DNA of 64,000 bases from Micromonospora musae (lineage in GTDB: Bacteria > Actinomycetota > Actinomycetes > Mycobacteriales > Micromonosporaceae). Where the stretch lies: NCBI RefSeq assembly GCF_003626635.1, contig NZ_RAZT01000001.1:124001-188000 (forward strand), written 5' to 3'. A program made the translations under genes and the position numbers. The notes under the pieces were generated by a model. That model saw only the letters and a list, made by a program, of their open reading frames with translations, made no database searches and was not told the DNA's origin. Shown here piece after piece: positions 1 to 7,688 of the stretch; position 1 is the stretch's first letter, and each line of letters begins with the position of its first letter.

Positions 1-16
1 AACCGGCCGCCGAAGA

Positions 17-628
17 TCAGCGCGGGACCGTCGAGTCGGGCGCGGTCCCGGGCGCCGGAGGAGCGGGCTGATTCCAGCGCAGGATGACCCGCCGCCCGTG
101 CTCGTGACCGAGCACGCTCACCGTGGCGGTGTCCAGCCGCAGGAGCCCACCGGCGGACGGCGGTAGGCCGATCCAGCGGGCGCCGAGCACGCGCAGGCTG
201 TGCGCGTGCCCGACCAGCGCGACGGTGCCCTGGTCCAGCAGGGGAGCGACCCGGTCGAGGATCCGGTCCAGCCGCTCGCCGACCTGCCCGGGGGTCTCGC
301 CGCCCGGGCAACCGTCGGTCCAGATGTTCCAGTGAGGGTCGTCCTCGTGGATGTCGACGGTGGTGCGTCCCTCGTAGTCGCCGTAGTTCCACTCGGCGAG
401 GTCCTCGTCGACCGCGTCGACGGTGAGACCGGCGAGTTGGGCGGTGCGCAGCGCCCGGACCCGGGGGCTCGCCAGCACCCTCGCGAAGCGCCGACCGGCG
501 AGGAACGCGGCGAGGGTGCGGGCCTGCCGCTCTCCGTCGGCGGTGAGCTCCAGGTCGGTGTACGAGGTGTGCCGGCGGCTGGCGCTCCAGGTCGTCTCGC
601 CGTGCCGGATCAGCAGGAGCTCTCCCAT
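17..628 (-). CDS. Histidine phosphatase family protein
   Basis: Phosphoglycerate-mutase-like phosphatase of about 203 residues. The N-terminus carries the catalytic LIRHGE motif (nucleophile His near residue 9), and VGHAHSLRVL near residue 145 holds the second conserved His. Family members dephosphorylate small phosphoesters through a phosphohistidine; the substrate here cannot be told. I chose the ATG at 628 because it places RHGE at the usual distance from the N-terminus; a TTG four codons upstream is possible. The protein is complete at its C-terminus and ends with a Pro/Ala-rich tail. It is convergent with nothing visible and its downstream neighbour lies outside the window. Confidence 0.85.
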   Translation of the reverse strand: MGELLLIRHGETTWSASRRHTSYTDLELTADGERQARTLAAFLAGRRFARVLASPRVRALRTAQLAGLTVDAVDEDLAEWNYGDYEGRTTVDIHEDDPHWNIWTDGCPGGETPGQVGERLDRILDRVAPLLDQGTVALVGHAHSLRVLGARWIGLPPSAGGLLRLDTATVSVLGHEHGRRVILRWNQPAPPAPGTAPDSTVPR

Positions 629-682
629 ACGCCCAGTCAACCACGAGCCGGGGGAGGGCCGGGCGCGGCTGGTGGGCGGGGA

Positions 683-1522
683 CTAGCCGGCCACGGACTG
701 GGTGCCGAGGACGGTGAGCAGGGCGAGTCGTTCGGCGTCCTCGGTGCCGGGCGCGGCGGTGTAGACCATGATCCGCAGGTCGCTGCCGGCGACGGTGAGC
801 ACATCGCAGTCCAGGGTCAGCGCGCCGACCCGGGGATGCTCGACGGTCTTGCGGGCGGCCTCGTGCCGGCCGACGGCGCCGGCGTCCCACAGCTCGGCGA
901 ACCGGGCGCTGCCGGCCCGCAGCTGCCCGATCAGCCGGCGCAGGCGCGGATCGGCCGGGTAGCGCCCGGCGGCGACGCGCAGGTCGGCGACGAGGGCGGC
1001 CTCGAGCCCGCGCCGCTCCTGTGTGTTGAGCCGGACCCGGGAGCCGGGGCCGAGGAAGTGCCGCCACACGCCGTTGCGTTCGTCGCCCTGCCAGCCCGAC
1101 GGGTCGCCCATCAGCGCCGCGTACGGCGGATTCGCCACCAGCAGCGTCCAGGCGGCGTCGTGGACCGCGACCGGAATGCCGGCCAGCCGGTCGAGCAGCC
1201 GCTGCACGCTGGGGTTGATCGTGGTGGGCATCGTCTCCGGGCCCGGCTGCGCCAGCCCGGCCAGCCGGTGCAGGTGCGCGCGCTCCGGGTCGGTGAGCCG
1301 CAGCGCCCGGGCCAGGGCGGCGACGACCTGCGCCGAGGGGTGGGAGGCCCGGCCCTGTTCGAGGCGGGTGAGGTAGTCGACGGAGATGCCGGCGAGCAGC
1401 GCCAGCTCCTCGCGGCGCAGCCCGGCCGCGCGCCGGGCTCGGCCGGCGGGCAGCCCCGCGGCCTCGGGTGGCACCCGGTCGCGCCAGCGGCGCACCGCCC
1501 GCCCGAACTCCGCCGTGGTCAT
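683..1522 (-). CDS. XRE-family regulator with MmyB-like ligand domain
   Basis: 279-residue transcription regulator. Residues about 10-75 form a Cro/C1-type helix-turn-helix (RREELALLAGISVDYLTRLE), and residues 100-270 match the MmyB-like ligand-binding domain usual in actinobacteria. It faces the SDR gene at 1625 across 102 bp, the classic arrangement in which this regulator class controls a neighbouring oxidoreductase. The ATG at 1522 has no clear Shine-Dalgarno; a CAGACT hexamer lies exactly six bases upstream, so the message may be leaderless. The ligand is unknown. Confidence 0.85.
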   Translation of the reverse strand: MTTAEFGRAVRRWRDRVPPEAAGLPAGRARRAAGLRREELALLAGISVDYLTRLEQGRASHPSAQVVAALARALRLTDPERAHLHRLAGLAQPGPETMPTTINPSVQRLLDRLAGIPVAVHDAAWTLLVANPPYAALMGDPSGWQGDERNGVWRHFLGPGSRVRLNTQERRGLEAALVADLRVAAGRYPADPRLRRLIGQLRAGSARFAELWDAGAVGRHEAARKTVEHPRVGALTLDCDVLTVAGSDLRIMVYTAAPGTEDAERLALLTVLGTQSVAG

Positions 1523-1550
1523 GCCCCCAGTCTGCCCCGCCGGCCGGTGC

Positions 1551-1591
1551 CCAGGGTGGCCCTGGCGTTCCCAGGAAAACCGGGTGCCTGG
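1551..1591. promoter_or_regulatory. Cluster of CCAGG/CCTGG half-sites between XRE gene and SDR
   Basis: CCAGGG-TGG-CCCTGG is a 15-bp palindrome at 1551-1565. A further CCAGG (1571-1575) and CCTGG (1587-1591) follow, giving four half-sites in 41 bp in the shared promoter region. The position suggests an operator for the XRE regulator; this is inference from spacing and symmetry only. Confidence 0.4.
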
Positions 1592-1624
1592 CCGGCCGCG
1601 CGGTCCCGGCGCACCGTTGCGGGC

Positions 1625-2332
1625 ATGACGACGACACTGATCACTGGAGCGAACAAGGGTCTCGGCTTCGAGACCGCTCGGCGGCTGCTCGCCGCGGGGC
1701 ACACCGTCTGGGTCGGCAGCCGGGACGCGGATCGCGGCCGGGCCGCGGCCGAGCGCCTGGGCGCCCGGTTCGTGCTGCTCGACGTCACCGACGACGCGTC
1801 GGTCGCGGCGGCGGTACGGACCGTCGAGGCGGCGGGGGGCCTGGACGTGCTGGTCAACAACGCCGGCATCGAGGCGCGTAAACCGGACAACGGGGTGGTG
1901 ACCGCCGCGGAGGTGACCGGCGAGGAGATGCGGACGATGTTCGAGACGAACGTCTTCGGACTGGTCCGGGTCACCCACGCGTTCCTGCCGCTGCTGCGAC
2001 GTTCCACCGACCCGGTGGTGGTGAACGTGAGCAGCGGGCTGGCGTCGGTGAGCCGGTTGGCCGACCCGGCCGCGCCGGCGTACGGCTATCCCGGGGTGGC
2101 CTATCCGGCGTCGAAGGCGGCGGTCAACGTGGTGACGGTTCAGTACGCGAAGGCCTTTCCCGAGATGCGGATCAACGCGGTGGAGCCGGGCTTCACCGCG
2201 ACGGACCTGAACGGCCGGACGGGCACGCAGACCGTCGAGGAGGGCGTCGAGATCATCGTCAGGATGGCCCAGGTGGAGCGGGACGGCCCGACCGGGGGCT
2301 ACTTCGACGCCGCCGGCCCGCTGCCCTGGTGA
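1625..2332 (+). CDS. Short-chain dehydrogenase/reductase
   Basis: Classical SDR of 235 residues. It shows the TGANKGLG nucleotide-binding motif at the N-terminus, NNAG near residue 80, and the catalytic YPASK (Tyr and Lys four apart) near residue 158. Such enzymes reduce or oxidise carbonyl/alcohol groups with NAD(P)H; the substrate is unknown. It starts 102 bp from the divergent XRE/MmyB regulator and probably belongs to that regulator's target set. Start chosen at ATG 1625 because it places TGANKGLG at residue 7, the usual position. Confidence 0.9.
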   Translation: MTTTLITGANKGLGFETARRLLAAGHTVWVGSRDADRGRAAAERLGARFVLLDVTDDASVAAAVRTVEAAGGLDVLVNNAGIEARKPDNGVVTAAEVTGEEMRTMFETNVFGLVRVTHAFLPLLRRSTDPVVVNVSSGLASVSRLADPAAPAYGYPGVAYPASKAAVNVVTVQYAKAFPEMRINAVEPGFTATDLNGRTGTQTVEEGVEIIVRMAQVERDGPTGGYFDAAGPLPW

Positions 2333-2380
2333 GCGGAGGTTCGCGGGGCGCCGGTCGGGTGGGGGCGCCCCGCCTCCGCG

Positions 2381-3031
2381 TCACTCGCGCGGCACCTCCC
2401 GGGCGGCGGCCTCCAGGTCGCTTACGCTGCCCGACATGACGGTGCGGACGTGCGCGGTGATGTGCTCCGCGGGCCAGTTCCACCAGGCGACCGCCAGCAA
2501 CCGGGCGATGTCCGGCTCGTCGAAGCGGGTGCGCAGGAGGCGGGCCGGGTTGCCGCCGACGATGCCGTAGTCGGGCACGTCGCGGGTGACCACGGCGCCG
2601 GCGCCGATGATCGCGCCGTCTCCGATCCGTACCCCGGGCATGACCGTCGCGCCGTAGCCGAACCACACGTCGTTGCCGACGACGGTGTCTCCCCGGTTGG
2701 GCAGGCCGGTGAGCAGGTCGAAGTGTTCGGACCAGGAGCCGCCCATGGTGGGGAAGGGGAAGGTCGAGGGGCCGTCCATCCGGTGGTTGGCGCCGTTCAT
2801 GATGAACCGGACGCCCGTCCCCAGCGCGCAGAATCTGCCGATGACCAGCTTCTCCGGCCCGTAGTGGTAGAGCACGTTGCGGGTCTCGAACGCGGTCGGA
2901 TCGTCCGGGTCGTCGTAGTAGGAGTACTCCCCGACCTCGATCAGCGGGGACGTCACCAGCGGCCTGAGGAGCACCACCCGCGGCTGTTCCGGCATCGGAT
3001 GGACGATCGTCGGGTCGGGTGGTACGGGCAT
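2381..3031 (-). CDS. CatB-related O-acetyltransferase (xenobiotic acetyltransferase family)
   Basis: 216-residue left-handed beta-helix acyltransferase. Hexapeptide-type repeats run through [21 protein letters not shown] and [14 protein letters not shown], and the catalytic His lies in [10 protein letters not shown], as in Vat streptogramin and CatB chloramphenicol acetyltransferases. It probably moves acetyl from acetyl-CoA to a hydroxyl of a small molecule; drug resistance is possible but many family members are not resistance enzymes. Start at ATG 3031 is supported by GAGGAA seven bases upstream; longer readings lack a ribosome site. Confidence 0.85.
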   Translation of the reverse strand: MPVPPDPTIVHPMPEQPRVVLLRPLVTSPLIEVGEYSYYDDPDDPTAFETRNVLYHYGPEKLVIGRFCALGTGVRFIMNGANHRMDGPSTFPFPTMGGSWSEHFDLLTGLPNRGDTVVGNDVWFGYGATVMPGVRIGDGAIIGAGAVVTRDVPDYGIVGGNPARLLRTRFDEPDIARLLAVAWWNWPAEHITAHVRTVMSGSVSDLEAAAREVPRE

Positions 3032-3168
3032 CGGTTCCTCATCGGTGTCGGGTCCGCTTCCGGCCCATGATCGCCGCACCGGGGCTTCCGGGGACAGTCG
3101 TTTATCCCGGTCGGTCGCGACCGAGCCCTCGACCGACCCATAAAACTATCTTCCTAGGATGCCGTACG

Positions 3169-3190
3169 CGAGGTGTGCCGGCACACCTCG
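3169..3190. promoter_or_regulatory. 22-bp perfect palindrome upstream of the CsbD gene
   Basis: The arms CGAGGTGTGCC and GGCACACCTCG meet without a spacer and match over all 22 bases. The site lies 61 bp before the CsbD-like gene, so it could be an operator or a cruciform-forming element. No known regulator motif is recognised. Confidence 0.5.
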
Positions 3191-3251
3191 TTTGCGCCAA
3201 GCCGCACCGGGCACGCACGAGGCGACCGCCGCAACTGAGCAAGGAGGCGAG

Positions 3252-3443
3252 ATGAGCTTCACCGACAAGGCCAAGAACAAGATGGAGCAGATGACCGGTG
3301 CCGCGAAGGAGCGGATCGGCGATATGACCGACAACGAGAGCATGCGGGCGGAGGGCGCCACGCAGCAGAGCGAGGCGCGGGTCAAGCAGGCCGGTCAGGG
3401 CGCCAAGGAGGCCGGCAAGAACGCACGCGACGCCTTCCGGTGA
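3252..3443 (+). CDS. CsbD-like stress protein
   Basis: 63-residue hydrophilic protein of the CsbD family (general-stress proteins in Bacillus; function unknown). [19 protein letters not shown] is the characteristic start, followed by Gln/Lys/Ala-rich helix to the end. Start ATG 3252 follows a strong AAGGAGG. A 22-bp palindrome lies upstream and a strong hairpin terminator follows, so it is probably monocistronic. Confidence 0.85.
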   Translation: MSFTDKAKNKMEQMTGAAKERIGDMTDNESMRAEGATQQSEARVKQAGQGAKEAGKNARDAFR

Positions 3444-3451
3444 CGCAGTGC

Positions 3452-3490
3452 GCGGCGGCGGCCCAGGGGTGATCCCTGGGCCGCCGCCGC
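3452..3490 (+). terminator. Hairpin terminator after CsbD gene
   Basis: Perfect 17-bp GC-rich stem (3452-3468 with 3474-3490) around a five-base loop, starting six bases after the CsbD stop. There is no T-run, which is usual in high-GC actinomycetes. Confidence 0.8.
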
Positions 3491-3525
3491 GTATTCGCCG
3501 CAGGCCGTCGCACTACCCTCGGGGC

Positions 3526-3855
3526 GTGACCGTGCTGCGTTCGTTGCTGCTCTTCGCCCTGGCCGCGCTCGCCGAGATCGGCGGGGCGTGGCTCGTCTGG
3601 CAGGGGTGGCGCGAACATCGCGGGTTGTGGTTCGTCGCCGCCGGTGTGGTCGCGCTCGGGATCTACGGTTTCGTGGCGACGTTCCAGCCCGACGCGCACT
3701 TCGGCCGGATCCTCGCCGCGTACGGTGGCGTGTTCGTGGCCGGGTCGCTCGTCTGGGGGGTGCTGGTGGACGGCTTCCGCCCGGACCGGTGGGACGTCAC
3801 CGGCGCCGTCATCTGCCTCTTCGGAGTCGCGGTGATCATGTACGCGCCACGCTGA
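3526..3855 (+). CDS. YnfA family (UPF0060) small membrane protein
   Basis: 109 residues with four hydrophobic segments (about residues 3-22, 29-47, 58-78, 88-106). It carries YnfA family landmarks: [30 protein letters not shown] and DRWDVTGA. The family belongs to the small multidrug resistance superfamily, though a transport role is unproven for most members. GTG 3526 gives the normal family length. The 3' end overlaps the end of the convergent LtrA gene by 20 bp. Confidence 0.88.
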   Translation: MTVLRSLLLFALAALAEIGGAWLVWQGWREHRGLWFVAAGVVALGIYGFVATFQPDAHFGRILAAYGGVFVAGSLVWGVLVDGFRPDRWDVTGAVICLFGVAVIMYAPR

Positions 3856-4987
3856 CCGGGCGCACGCGGGGGTGACCGTCGATCAGCAGCATCCCGGTCA
3901 GGAGGACGATCACCACGGCGAGGTGCAGCGCGGCGCCGACGACGGCGCCGAGCGGAATGGTGGCGAGCACCAGGGCGGTGGTGATCAGTCGGCCGGGGCG
4001 CCGTCCGGTGCCGAGGACCCGGCGGGCGTCGGCGATGGCGAGCAGGAACAGGGCGACGCCGCCGGAGAGGGCGAAGGAGTTGGCCCAGCCGCTGGCGTCG
4101 CCGGGGTGGCTGACGACGGCGTGCAGGCCGGTGGCGGCGGCGATGACGCCGAGCAGCAGCACGAAGTGCGCGACGATGAAGACGCGGGCGGCGAACCGGC
4201 TGCGGGTGCCGTGGTCCGCGGCGTGGAGAGCGGCTTCGTTCGGCCCGGTGTCGGTGAAGTAGGTCCACCAGAGGGCGGCGGGCAGGGCGAGGGCCATCAC
4301 GACGGCGAGGGCGGTGCCGAGACCGAGGTGGTCGCGGGGCGCGCCCATGCCGATGGCGACCACGGTTTCGCCGAACGTGACGATGACGAGCAGGCTGTGC
4401 CGTTCGACGAAGTGCGGGGCACGGATGTGGAAGCTGGCGGCCGCGCTCAGCCAGGAGTGGCCGGGTAGCAGGTACGGCAGGGCGGTCTGGGTGAAGACGG
4501 CGGCGGCCCAGAGGGCGGGTACGGCGGGTCCGGTGACCAGGCCGGCGGCGAGGATCAGCAGTGCGGCGCCGAGGTTGTACGGGGCGAGGCGCCGGACGGC
4601 TGCGCGGGCGGTGCTCTGGCTGAACAGGCCGAGGTGGACGGTGACGACGATCAGGTAGCCGATTCCGAAGAGCAGGCCGCTGCCGGTGAAGGCGTCGGGG
4701 ATGGCGACGGCGGTGAGCAGGAATCCGGCCATGCCGGCGAAGATCAGAAGTTTGCGGGTCGCGGTGCGGGGCGGCACGTGGTTGGTGAGCCAGGCGTAGC
4801 CGGAGTAGAGGTACCAGAGCAGGCCGAAGATCAGGATGACGCGGGCCAGCCCGATCCAGTTGAGGTGTTCCTCGAGCAGGGCGACGAGCTGGGTGATGGT
4901 GAGCACGAAGACCAGGTCGAAGAAGACCTCGACGGGGGTGGCGCGGTCGGCGGTTTCCGGGTCGGTGTCGCGCCGCGCGGGGGTCAT
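3836..4987 (-). CDS. Low temperature requirement protein A (LtrA) family membrane protein
   Basis: 383-residue polytopic membrane protein with roughly ten hydrophobic segments. The N-terminal [18 protein letters not shown] is the LtrA signature, and [21 protein letters not shown] is the conserved central motif. LtrA was named from Listeria cold growth; the biochemical role is unknown. The 3' end overlaps the convergent YnfA gene by 20 bp. A second LtrA-type protein is encoded at 51151-52350; the two are diverged, not a recent duplication. Confidence 0.88.
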   Translation of the reverse strand: MTPARRDTDPETADRATPVEVFFDLVFVLTITQLVALLEEHLNWIGLARVILIFGLLWYLYSGYAWLTNHVPPRTATRKLLIFAGMAGFLLTAVAIPDAFTGSGLLFGIGYLIVVTVHLGLFSQSTARAAVRRLAPYNLGAALLILAAGLVTGPAVPALWAAAVFTQTALPYLLPGHSWLSAAASFHIRAPHFVERHSLLVIVTFGETVVAIGMGAPRDHLGLGTALAVVMALALPAALWWTYFTDTGPNEAALHAADHGTRSRFAARVFIVAHFVLLLGVIAAATGLHAVVSHPGDASGWANSFALSGGVALFLLAIADARRVLGTGRRPGRLITTALVLATIPLGAVVGAALHLAVVIVLLTGMLLIDGHPRVRPVSVART

Positions 4988-5037
4988 GTGGGTGCAGGGT
5001 AGTCGGCCGGTCGCGGGTGGCGGGTGTCGGCCGGTTT

Positions 5038-5066
5038 CCCGTCACCCCCGTGGCGGGGGTGACGGG
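5038..5066 (-). terminator. Hairpin terminator downstream of kamA
   Basis: Perfect 13-bp stem (5038-5050 with 5054-5066) with a three-base loop, ten bases beyond the kamA stop and before the LtrA start. It separates the two minus-strand genes transcriptionally. Confidence 0.7.
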
Positions 5067-5075
5067 TGGGCGTCG

Positions 5076-6482
5076 TCAGTCGTCGCGGTGTTCGGTCCAC
5101 CAGGCCTGGCCGGCCGTGGGCAGGGTGTCGATCGGGTCGTAGTAGGCGTAGCGACGGTCGAGGGCTTCGAGGTCGGCGGACTCGATCGAGGTGCGGTAGT
5201 TCTTGGTCCAGTAGGAGATGCCGCGCTCGCGGTCGTACTCGGTGAGCATGTGCACCCAGCGCTTGCCGACGAAGGGGACGTCGCAGACGATCCGTGGGGT
5301 GGCGTAGCCGGGCAGGTAGCCCATGATGTCGTGCTGGAGCTGCTGGGCGTGCCAGACCGGGACGCGCCAGTGCTCGGCGTTGGGGATCATGTCGCACATG
5401 TAGAAGTAGTACGGCAGGATGCCCGCTTCGCCCTGGAGTGCGAAGCAGAGGTCGAGCAGGTCGCGGCTGGTGGCGTTGACGCCGCGCATGAGGACGCCCT
5501 GGTTGCGGACGTCGCGTACGCCGACGTCGAGGGCGGTCTGGGCGGCGCGGGCGACCAGTGGGGTGAGCGACTGGGCGTGGTTGACGTGGGTGTGGATGGC
5601 GAGGTTGACGCCGCGGCGGGCGGCGGTGCGGGCGACCCGTTCGAGGCCTTCGACGACGTCGGGCTGGAGCCAGTGCTGCGGTAGGCCCATGAGGGCCTTG
5701 GTGGCGAGCCGGATGTCGCGGATGGTTTCGATCTCGAGCAGCCGCATCAGGTAGTTCTCGAGGTTGCGCCAGGGCACGTTGGCGACGTCGCCGCCGGAGA
5801 CGACGACGTCGCGGACGCCGGGGTGGGCCTTGAGGTAGGCGATGTGGGCGTCGTAGCGGTCGACGGGCTTGAGGGTGAGTTTGAGCTTGTCGACGGCGGG
5901 GGTGGAGTTGCCGACGAGGTCCATCCGGGTGCAGTGGCCGCAGTACTGCGGGCAGGTGGAGAGCAGCTCGGCGAGGACTTTGGTGGGGTAGCGGTGGGTG
6001 AGGCCTTCGGCGACCCACATGTCGTGTTCGTGGAGGGAGTCGCGGCTGGCGTAGGGGTGTGAGGGCCAGTCGCTGCGCCGGTCGGAGGCGACGGGGATCA
6101 TGTAGCGCCGTACCGGGTCGGCGAGGAGCGCCTCGGTGGTCATGGGGGCGAACGGCACCATGGTGTTGAGCATCTGGGGTGGCACCAGCATCGACATGGT
6201 GGCCAGGGCCTTCTGGTCGGCTTCGAGGTCGGCGTAGAAGGCTTCGTCGACGAGGTCGCCGAGGACGGTGCGGAGCTGCTTGATGTTCTTGACGCAGTTG
6301 ACGCGTTGCCACTGGGCGGATTCCCACTGTTCCCGGGTGACGTGGCGCCAGCCGGGGAAGCGGGTCCAGTCGGGTTCGACGAGTGGTGCGCGCCGGTATT
6401 CGTAGGGCTGGCCGGTGGTGGGCACCACGGTCGGGATGGGGCGGGCTGCGGGGATGGTCTCCACCGGTTGGGTCTGGGTCAC
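5076..6482 (-). CDS. kamA: L-lysine 2,3-aminomutase, radical SAM and PLP enzyme
   Basis: 468-residue KamA family protein that would convert L-lysine to L-beta-lysine, the first step of the aminomutase route of lysine degradation. The radical SAM cluster ligands are C177, C181 and C184 (CPQYCGHC). D364 (YMCD), D401 (IVCDVP) and K407 (VGK) align by order and spacing with the lysine-binding Asp293 and Asp330 and PLP-binding Lys337 of clostridial KamA, favouring lysine over glutamate as substrate. The N-terminus is about 50 residues longer than the clostridial enzyme, and the usual GGGGK around the PLP lysine reads FVGK. GAGGAGG precedes the ATG. It is divergent from kdd and the rest of the pathway. 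Confidence 0.88.
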   Translation of the reverse strand: MTQTQPVETIPAARPIPTVVPTTGQPYEYRRAPLVEPDWTRFPGWRHVTREQWESAQWQRVNCVKNIKQLRTVLGDLVDEAFYADLEADQKALATMSMLVPPQMLNTMVPFAPMTTEALLADPVRRYMIPVASDRRSDWPSHPYASRDSLHEHDMWVAEGLTHRYPTKVLAELLSTCPQYCGHCTRMDLVGNSTPAVDKLKLTLKPVDRYDAHIAYLKAHPGVRDVVVSGGDVANVPWRNLENYLMRLLEIETIRDIRLATKALMGLPQHWLQPDVVEGLERVARTAARRGVNLAIHTHVNHAQSLTPLVARAAQTALDVGVRDVRNQGVLMRGVNATSRDLLDLCFALQGEAGILPYYFYMCDMIPNAEHWRVPVWHAQQLQHDIMGYLPGYATPRIVCDVPFVGKRWVHMLTEYDRERGISYWTKNYRTSIESADLEALDRRYAYYDPIDTLPTAGQAWWTEHRDD

Positions 6483-6528
6483 GGCCCCTCCTCGTGTGGT
6501 GCGGTTGATCAGCCGGTCGAAGGCTACT

Positions 6529-6570
6529 GGAAAATCTCCGGCCTAGAAATTAGTCTGCCGGAAGTTTTCC
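6529..6570. promoter_or_regulatory. Shared inverted repeat in kamA-kdd divergent promoter
   Basis: The arms at 6529-6542 (GGAAAATCTCCGGC) and 6557-6570 (GCCGGAAGTTTTCC) are complementary at 12 of 14 positions. They flank an A+T-rich core (CTAGAAATTAG) that stands out from GC-rich surroundings. The repeat is centred 67 bp from the kamA start and 74 bp from the kdd start, so one bound regulator could control both operons. An Lrp-type or GntR-type lysine sensor is a reasonable guess, but no regulator gene is adjacent. Confidence 0.55.
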
Positions 6571-6622
6571 CGCGATGCGAGCCTTGACCGGGGCTTCGGG
6601 CGGTTGACAGGGGGAGGTCGGC

Positions 6623-7684
6623 GTGACGTCACCGGTGGGTCTGCACCGCGTCGTGGAACCGGCGGGGGTGCTGCCGCAGGCGGCCTGGCGGCTGGACGCG
6701 AGTCCGGAGATCGCGGCGAACGAGGTGCGGATCCGGGTGGAGCGGCTGAACCTGGACGCGGCGAGTTTCCGGCAGCTGTGGGAGAAGCACGGCGGTGACG
6801 GGGACGCGGTGCGCGCCGAGGTGCTGGAGATCGTCACCAGCCGGGGGAAGATGCAGAACCCGGTGACCGGTTCGGGCGGGATGCTGATCGGCACGGTCGA
6901 GGAGGCGGGTCGGCGGTCGCCGCTGGGGCTGCGGCCTGGCGACCGGGTGGCGACGCTGGTGTCGTTGACGTTGACGCCGCTGGTGATCACCGACGGGTTG
7001 GCGCGGTGGGACGGGCGCAGCGAGCAGGTGCCGTGTGACGGGTGGGCGATTCTGTTCGCCCGGTCGATCGCCGCGGTGCTGCCGGCGGAGGAGGATCCGC
7101 AGCTGTCCCTGGCGGTGCTGGACGTGTGCGGGGCGCCGGCGTTGACGGCGCGGGTGGTGTCGCGTTATGTGGCCGACCGGGCGCGTGAGGGGGATGCCCG
7201 GCCGGTGACGGTGGCGGTGATCGGTGGCGCGGGCAAGAGCGGTTCGCTGTCGCTGGCGGCGGCGCGGCGGGCGGGCGCCGGTCGTACGGTCGGGGTGGTG
7301 CCGGTGGCGGCGGAGCGGGACGCGCTGACGGCGGCGGGGTTGGCCGACGCGGTGGCGTTGGCCGATGCGCGGGATCCGGTGGCGGTGTCGACGGCGGTGA
7401 CCACGGCGCTGGGTGTGCCGGCGGATGTGACGGTGGTCTGCGTGGACGTGCCGGGGTGCGAGCACGGGGCGGTGCTGGGCACGGCGGACGGCGGCACCGT
7501 GATCTTCTTCTCGATGGCGACGAGTTTCGCCGGGGCGGCATTGGGCGCCGAGGGTCTGGCGGCGGACGTGACGATGCTGGTGGGTAACGGGTACGTGCCG
7601 GGGCACGCGGATCTGGCGTTGGGGTTGCTGCGCTCGGAGCCGGGGGTCCGTCGGCTCTTCGAGTCCCGGTTGGCGGCAGACTGA
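6623..7684 (+). CDS. kdd: L-erythro-3,5-diaminohexanoate dehydrogenase
   Basis: 353-residue protein matching the Kdd family, which oxidatively deaminates 3,5-diaminohexanoate (the KamDE product) to 3-keto-5-aminohexanoate with NAD(P)+. A Rossmann motif GGAGKSG lies at residues 201-207. The conserved segment around residues 74-90 (SRGKMQNPVTGSGGM) is family-typical. GTG start 6623 has GGGGGAGG upstream. It opens the plus-strand lysine operon and is followed four bases later by the amidohydrolase gene. Confidence 0.85.
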   Translation: MTSPVGLHRVVEPAGVLPQAAWRLDASPEIAANEVRIRVERLNLDAASFRQLWEKHGGDGDAVRAEVLEIVTSRGKMQNPVTGSGGMLIGTVEEAGRRSPLGLRPGDRVATLVSLTLTPLVITDGLARWDGRSEQVPCDGWAILFARSIAAVLPAEEDPQLSLAVLDVCGAPALTARVVSRYVADRAREGDARPVTVAVIGGAGKSGSLSLAAARRAGAGRTVGVVPVAAERDALTAAGLADAVALADARDPVAVSTAVTTALGVPADVTVVCVDVPGCEHGAVLGTADGGTVIFFSMATSFAGAALGAEGLAADVTMLVGNGYVPGHADLALGLLRSEPGVRRLFESRLAAD

Positions 7685-7688
7685 GGTC

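Noticed and set aside
200..2332. 710-residue plus-strand frame covering the phosphatase and XRE genes
   Set aside because: Only the last 235 codons are the SDR; the rest is antisense to real genes, a common high-GC artefact.
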